Source: Planococcus halocryophilus
Lineage (GTDB): Bacteria > Bacillota > Bacilli > Bacillales_A > Planococcaceae
DNA: 64,000 bases
Assembly (NCBI RefSeq): GCF_022489025.1
Contig: NZ_JAKVTG010000005.1
Location: 175,527 to 239,526 of the forward strand
Reading direction: 5' to 3'
The translations under genes and the position numbers were made by a program. Each line of letters starts with the position of its first letter. The stretch's first letter is position 1. The notes under the pieces are model-generated. The model searched no databases. It saw nothing but the letters and a program-made list of their open reading frames with translations, and had not been told where the DNA came from. Positions 60,938 to 64,000 of this stretch are shown here, in pieces.

Positions 60938-62491
60938 ATGCTCAAGTATCGAGATATCCTACGGCTTCATGCGCAGGAGGTGAGTCAACGGAGTATCGCA
61001 TCGAGCTGTGGTTGCTCTAGAAATTCCGTATCGGATGTCTTGAAACGGGCTGGTGAGGTGGAAATCACATGGCCTTTCGAAAACGATATCTCCGATATCG
61101 AATTACAGACCATGCTGTTTCCTGAGAAAAACAAATCGGATGCACGGAAGCAACCGAACTATGAATCGGTCCACAAGGAACTGGCGAAAAGCGGGGTAAC
61201 CCTATCATTGTTGTGGCATGAATACGTGGAAGAGTGCCGGAGCCGAAAAGAGATTCCCTATAGCTACCGTCACTTTTGCCGTTTCTATCATCGCTTTGCC
61301 ACTACTACTAAAGCAACGATGCGGATTAAGCGCAAACCAGGAGAAGTGATGGAAGTGGACTGGGCCGGGCAAACGACTTCGTTAACAGACAATCTGACGG
61401 GCGAATCGATTCCCGCCTACGTCTTTGTGGCCACCTTGCCGTGCAGCCAGTACACCTATGTAGAAGCGTTCTTATCCATGGATATGGAAAGTTGGATAAC
61501 CGCACACCTTCATACCTATCATTTTTTTGGCGGAGCGACACGTATACTCGTGCCGGACAATTTGAAAACAGGTGTAGACAAAGCATCACGAACAGATCCT
61601 ACGATCAATCGAACCTATCATGAAATGGCCGAACATTACCGCACTGTAGTCATGCCGGCCAGAGTCCGACATCCAAAAGATAAACCCAGTGTCGAGGGCG
61701 CCGTCGGCGTCATTTCTACGTGGATCATTGCTTCCTTGCGTAACCAGCAGTTCTTCACTTTGCACGAATTGAACGGAGCCATACAAGAAAAACTCTCTGA
61801 GTTTAATCAAAAAGAGTTTCAGAAGAAAAAAGGAAACAGACATTCCGCTTTCCTGGAAGAGGAGAAGTTCGCGCTTCTAACCTTACCTGCTTCCCCGTAC
61901 GAGTTGGCCACTTGGATGACAGCCACTGTACCATTCGATTATCACATAGCTGTCGATAAAATGTATTATTCCGTTCCCTACGAATACATTAAGTACGTCG
62001 TCGACATCCGAGTCACCACCACGATGATTGAAGTGTTTTATAAAAGCTTTCGAATCGCCTCTCATATGCGGCTTCGGGGAAAAGAAGGAGAACCATCGAC
62101 CATTCCAGAACACCGCCCAGTCCATCACAAACAATACGTCGACTATAACCGGGACTATTTCTTGGCATGGGCAGAGACCGTTGGTCTCCACACATTGACT
62201 ACTGTGAAAGGCATTTTGGCTTCCTATAAAGTTGAAAAGCAAGCACTCAAATCCTGTTTGGCCCTATTCAAGTTAGCTGATCAGTATTCCGTCGAACGTA
62301 TCGAAAGTGCTTGTAAAAGAGCTTTGGAATATTCAGCTCGCCCCAATATCAATAGCTTGAAGACCATCTTGAAGACTGGACAGGATAAGCTCACGACCAG
62401 CTCTTCAACCGAAACTGCTAAAAAGGAAAATCAAGTGAATGCGCATGGCTTTACTCGTGGTGCTGCATATTATGGGAGGAAAGAAAAATGA
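60938..62491 (+). CDS. istA: IS21 transposase IstA
   Basis: 517-aa DDE transposase. N-terminal helix-turn-helix (SQRSIASSCGCSRNSVSDVLKRAG), catalytic core with Asp141 (VMEVDWAGQT), Asp207 (LVPDNLKTG) and Glu253 (KPSVEGAVG), and a C-terminal beta-barrel region. AGGAGG spaced seven bases fixes the ATG at 60938; the frame is open to 60896. The stop overlaps istB by 4 bases. Full length, no disruption seen, so probably active. Confidence 0.95.
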   Translation: MLKYRDILRLHAQEVSQRSIASSCGCSRNSVSDVLKRAGEVEITWPFENDISDIELQTMLFPEKNKSDARKQPNYESVHKELAKSGVTLSLLWHEYVEECRSRKEIPYSYRHFCRFYHRFATTTKATMRIKRKPGEVMEVDWAGQTTSLTDNLTGESIPAYVFVATLPCSQYTYVEAFLSMDMESWITAHLHTYHFFGGATRILVPDNLKTGVDKASRTDPTINRTYHEMAEHYRTVVMPARVRHPKDKPSVEGAVGVISTWIIASLRNQQFFTLHELNGAIQEKLSEFNQKEFQKKKGNRHSAFLEEEKFALLTLPASPYELATWMTATVPFDYHIAVDKMYYSVPYEYIKYVVDIRVTTTMIEVFYKSFRIASHMRLRGKEGEPSTIPEHRPVHHKQYVDYNRDYFLAWAETVGLHTLTTVKGILASYKVEKQALKSCLALFKLADQYSVERIESACKRALEYSARPNINSLKTILKTGQDKLTTSSSTETAKKENQVNAHGFTRGAAYYGRKEK

Positions 62492-63231
62492 CCAATGAGA
62501 ACACGTTAACCAAATTACATGAGATGCGCTTAAATTCGATGGCAGAACAGTTTAGTAATCAGTTGCTCAATCCAAAATACCAGGAATTATCGTTCGAAGA
62601 TCGATTCAGTTTACTGGTGGATGTGGAGTGGTCACGCAGAAACAATAATAAACTGGACCGGCTGATTAAAACGGCGGCTCTTCGGTACACCCAAGCGTGC
62701 GTAGAAGATATTGAATACCACGCGGACCGTAAGCTGGACAAAACACAGATCCTTCGGTTAGCTTCGGGTGATTACATCCAGAATCGACATAACTTAATCA
62801 TTAAAGGTGCTTCCGGAAACGGGAAATCTTATCTGGCCTGTGCCTTCGGCATAGCTGCTTGTCGTCAGTTCTATCAGGTGAAATACATTCGTCTTCCGGA
62901 TCTCTTGGATGAGCTGGCTGTGGCACGTGGAGAAGGAACCTACCAGAAAACGATGAAAGCTTATAAGAAAGTGAACCTGCTCATTATCGATGAGTGGCTG
63001 TTGACCTCTCTAAGAGAAAATGAAGCCCGAGATGTATTGGAAATTGTAGAAGCACGACACCAAGTGGCTTCCACCATCTTCTGTTCGCAGTTCGATACAC
63101 AAGGGTGGTATGAGAAAATTGGTGAGGCAACACTGGCGGATGCCATATTGGATCGCATCATTCACGATTCTTACAACCTCTTTATTGATGGCAAGATTTC
63201 GATGAGAGAACGCCACGGGATTCAAGAATAG
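62488..63231 (+). CDS. istB: IS21 helper ATPase IstB
   Basis: 247-aa AAA+ ATPase that assembles on target DNA and activates IstA. Walker A GASGNGKS (107-114), Walker B LLIIDEW, arginine-containing sensor region LADAILDRIIHDSY. The ATGA overlap with istA indicates coupled translation. Complete. Confidence 0.95.
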   Translation: MTNENTLTKLHEMRLNSMAEQFSNQLLNPKYQELSFEDRFSLLVDVEWSRRNNNKLDRLIKTAALRYTQACVEDIEYHADRKLDKTQILRLASGDYIQNRHNLIIKGASGNGKSYLACAFGIAACRQFYQVKYIRLPDLLDELAVARGEGTYQKTMKAYKKVNLLIIDEWLLTSLRENEARDVLEIVEARHQVASTIFCSQFDTQGWYEKIGEATLADAILDRIIHDSYNLFIDGKISMRERHGIQE

Positions 63232-63526
63232 GTTAAAAAAAGTCACTACCGTCAGGTAGTGGCTCTCTTGTTGTCTCAAGTGGCTCAAAAATATGGCATA
63301 AGTGGCTCATTTCGTTGGCTGTATTCAATTAATTAAGCGTACTCAGCGAGCATTTTTTGGATGCTTAAAAATTCGGAAATTTATAATACTCAACAATTTT
63401 ATTTATAGTATAAGAATTGAATAGACAATATTACTTAAATACAAACTTAAAATTCCCACAATATATATACTATATTTTTTTGATTCAAATTAACTTTTCT
63501 TAATAAATGAGAGGTGTTGGTCTTAG

Positions 63527-64000
63527 ATGTTTGATTCGAGTATTCAAGAATTTTTAAGAACTTATGTAAAAGGTATACAAGATTCAAATGCAGCAATTTT
63601 TGCGGGTGCCGGCTTATCCCGTCCTGCTGGCTATGTAGATTGGAAAGAGTTATTGAGAGAAGTTGCTGAGGATATCCAACTTGACATTGATCAAGAAACG
63701 GATTTAATAGGAATAGCTCAATATCATGTTAATGAGTTTCAAGGGAGAGGCAAGTTAAATCAACTACTTATTGAAGAGTTCACCAAAGATATAACTACGT
63801 CTGATAATCATAAAATATTATCTCAGCTTCCCATAAATACATACTGGACAACAAAATATGACCAGTTGATTGAATCGAATTTAGAGGTCGCGGGAAAGAA
63901 AGTAGACCGAAAAATCACTGCTGAAAACTTAAGTTTTTCTGTACCTGGAAGTGATGCAATTATTTACAAAATGCATGGAGATAGCACATTACCGCACGAG
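63527..64000 (+). CDS. SIR2-domain protein, antiphage-type, 3' end outside window
   Basis: First 158 codons of a protein that runs off the right edge. ATG follows GAGAGGTG about ten bases upstream. NAD-binding SIR2 pattern: FAGAGLSRPAGYVDWKELL (GAGLS at 27-31), TYWTTKYDQLIE (108-112) and KMHGD with His150. In antiphage SIR2 proteins this domain depletes NAD+ on infection. The TTKYD motif has Lys110 where many active members have Asn, so activity is uncertain. What follows (HerA, STAND, MTH538/TIR or other) lies outside. The 193-bp gap before it is AT-rich, no strong promoter seen. Confidence 0.85.
   Translation, partial: MFDSSIQEFLRTYVKGIQDSNAAIFAGAGLSRPAGYVDWKELLREVAEDIQLDIDQETDLIGIAQYHVNEFQGRGKLNQLLIEEFTKDITTSDNHKILSQLPINTYWTTKYDQLIESNLEVAGKKVDRKITAENLSFSVPGSDAIIYKMHGDSTLPHE

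Larger units (their letters stand above)
60789..63327 (+). mobile_element. IS21-family insertion sequence, intact
   Basis: 2539 bp with ends TGAATACAGCCAA..TTGGCTGTATTCA (13-bp terminal inverted repeats, TG..CA termini) and a 6-bp target duplication ATTAAT at 60783-60788 and 63328-63333. Both ends hold IS21-type multiple internal repeats (GAGCCACTT/GAGCCACCT on the left; AAGTGGCTC and TAGTGGCTC on the right). Encodes complete istA and istB. Confidence 0.93.

Overview
The window looks like chromosomal DNA from a low-to-moderate GC, Gram-positive member of the Bacillales, most like Planococcus or a close relative (inference). The basis is AGGAGG-type ribosome sites with frequent TTG/GTG starts, many Rho-independent terminators, and Firmicute families: DUF4825 lipoprotein, YvbH-type PH domain, NarL/FixJ and OmpR two-component pairs, YqjA/YgaE-type aromatic exporter. 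No rRNA, tRNA, CRISPR array or recognisable riboswitch was seen.

Layout. 1-12 kb: a NarL-type histidine kinase/response regulator pair (the kinase runs off the left edge), two paralogous secreted subtilases (one with an S-layer-homology-like tail), a DUF4825 lipoprotein, a large M36 fungalysin metalloprotease and an unknown secreted protein. GTAGTA motifs upstream of the protease promoters hint that the regulator controls them. 12-16 kb: an OmpR-type two-component system divergent from a secreted four-repeat protein whose promoter carries an 11-bp-phased direct repeat. 15.7-22.4 kb: an acetamidase/formamidase with a zinc-ribbon insertion, facing a permease / aldehyde dehydrogenase / iron alcohol dehydrogenase operon with two LacI-type operators and its LacI regulator. 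22.6-25.1 kb: DJ-1/ABM monooxygenase pair and small proteins.

25.7-32.3 kb: a five-gene operon of three M20 amidohydrolases, a regulator and an AbgT transporter, apparently for importing and cleaving acylated or p-aminobenzoyl-type amino acid conjugates. 32.5-43.2 kb: ordinary metabolic and housekeeping genes (NmrA-like reductase, aromatic exporter, LVIVD propeller protein, phosphoesterase, aldo/keto reductase, amidase), ending in a DUF2294 gene and an SbtA-type bicarbonate transporter separated by a long hairpin.

43.4-49.3 kb is an accessory island of AT-rich, poorly known genes, several with PD-(D/E)XK nuclease-like signatures (one frameshifted), probably defence-related. 49.8-60.7 kb returns to core-like genes (LLM oxidoreductase, SWIM protein, PQQ sugar dehydrogenase, UvrA paralogue, CGNR regulator, peroxiredoxin). 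60.8-63.3 kb is an intact IS21-family element with a 6-bp target duplication, followed by the first 158 codons of a SIR2-domain protein of antiphage type, cut by the right edge.

The least explained signal is a family of about nine ~80-140 bp intergenic repeats between 41 and 60 kb. All have the same orientation, and their two predicted stems differ between copies by compensating base changes. A second structured element is tandemly duplicated at 25.1-25.7 kb.
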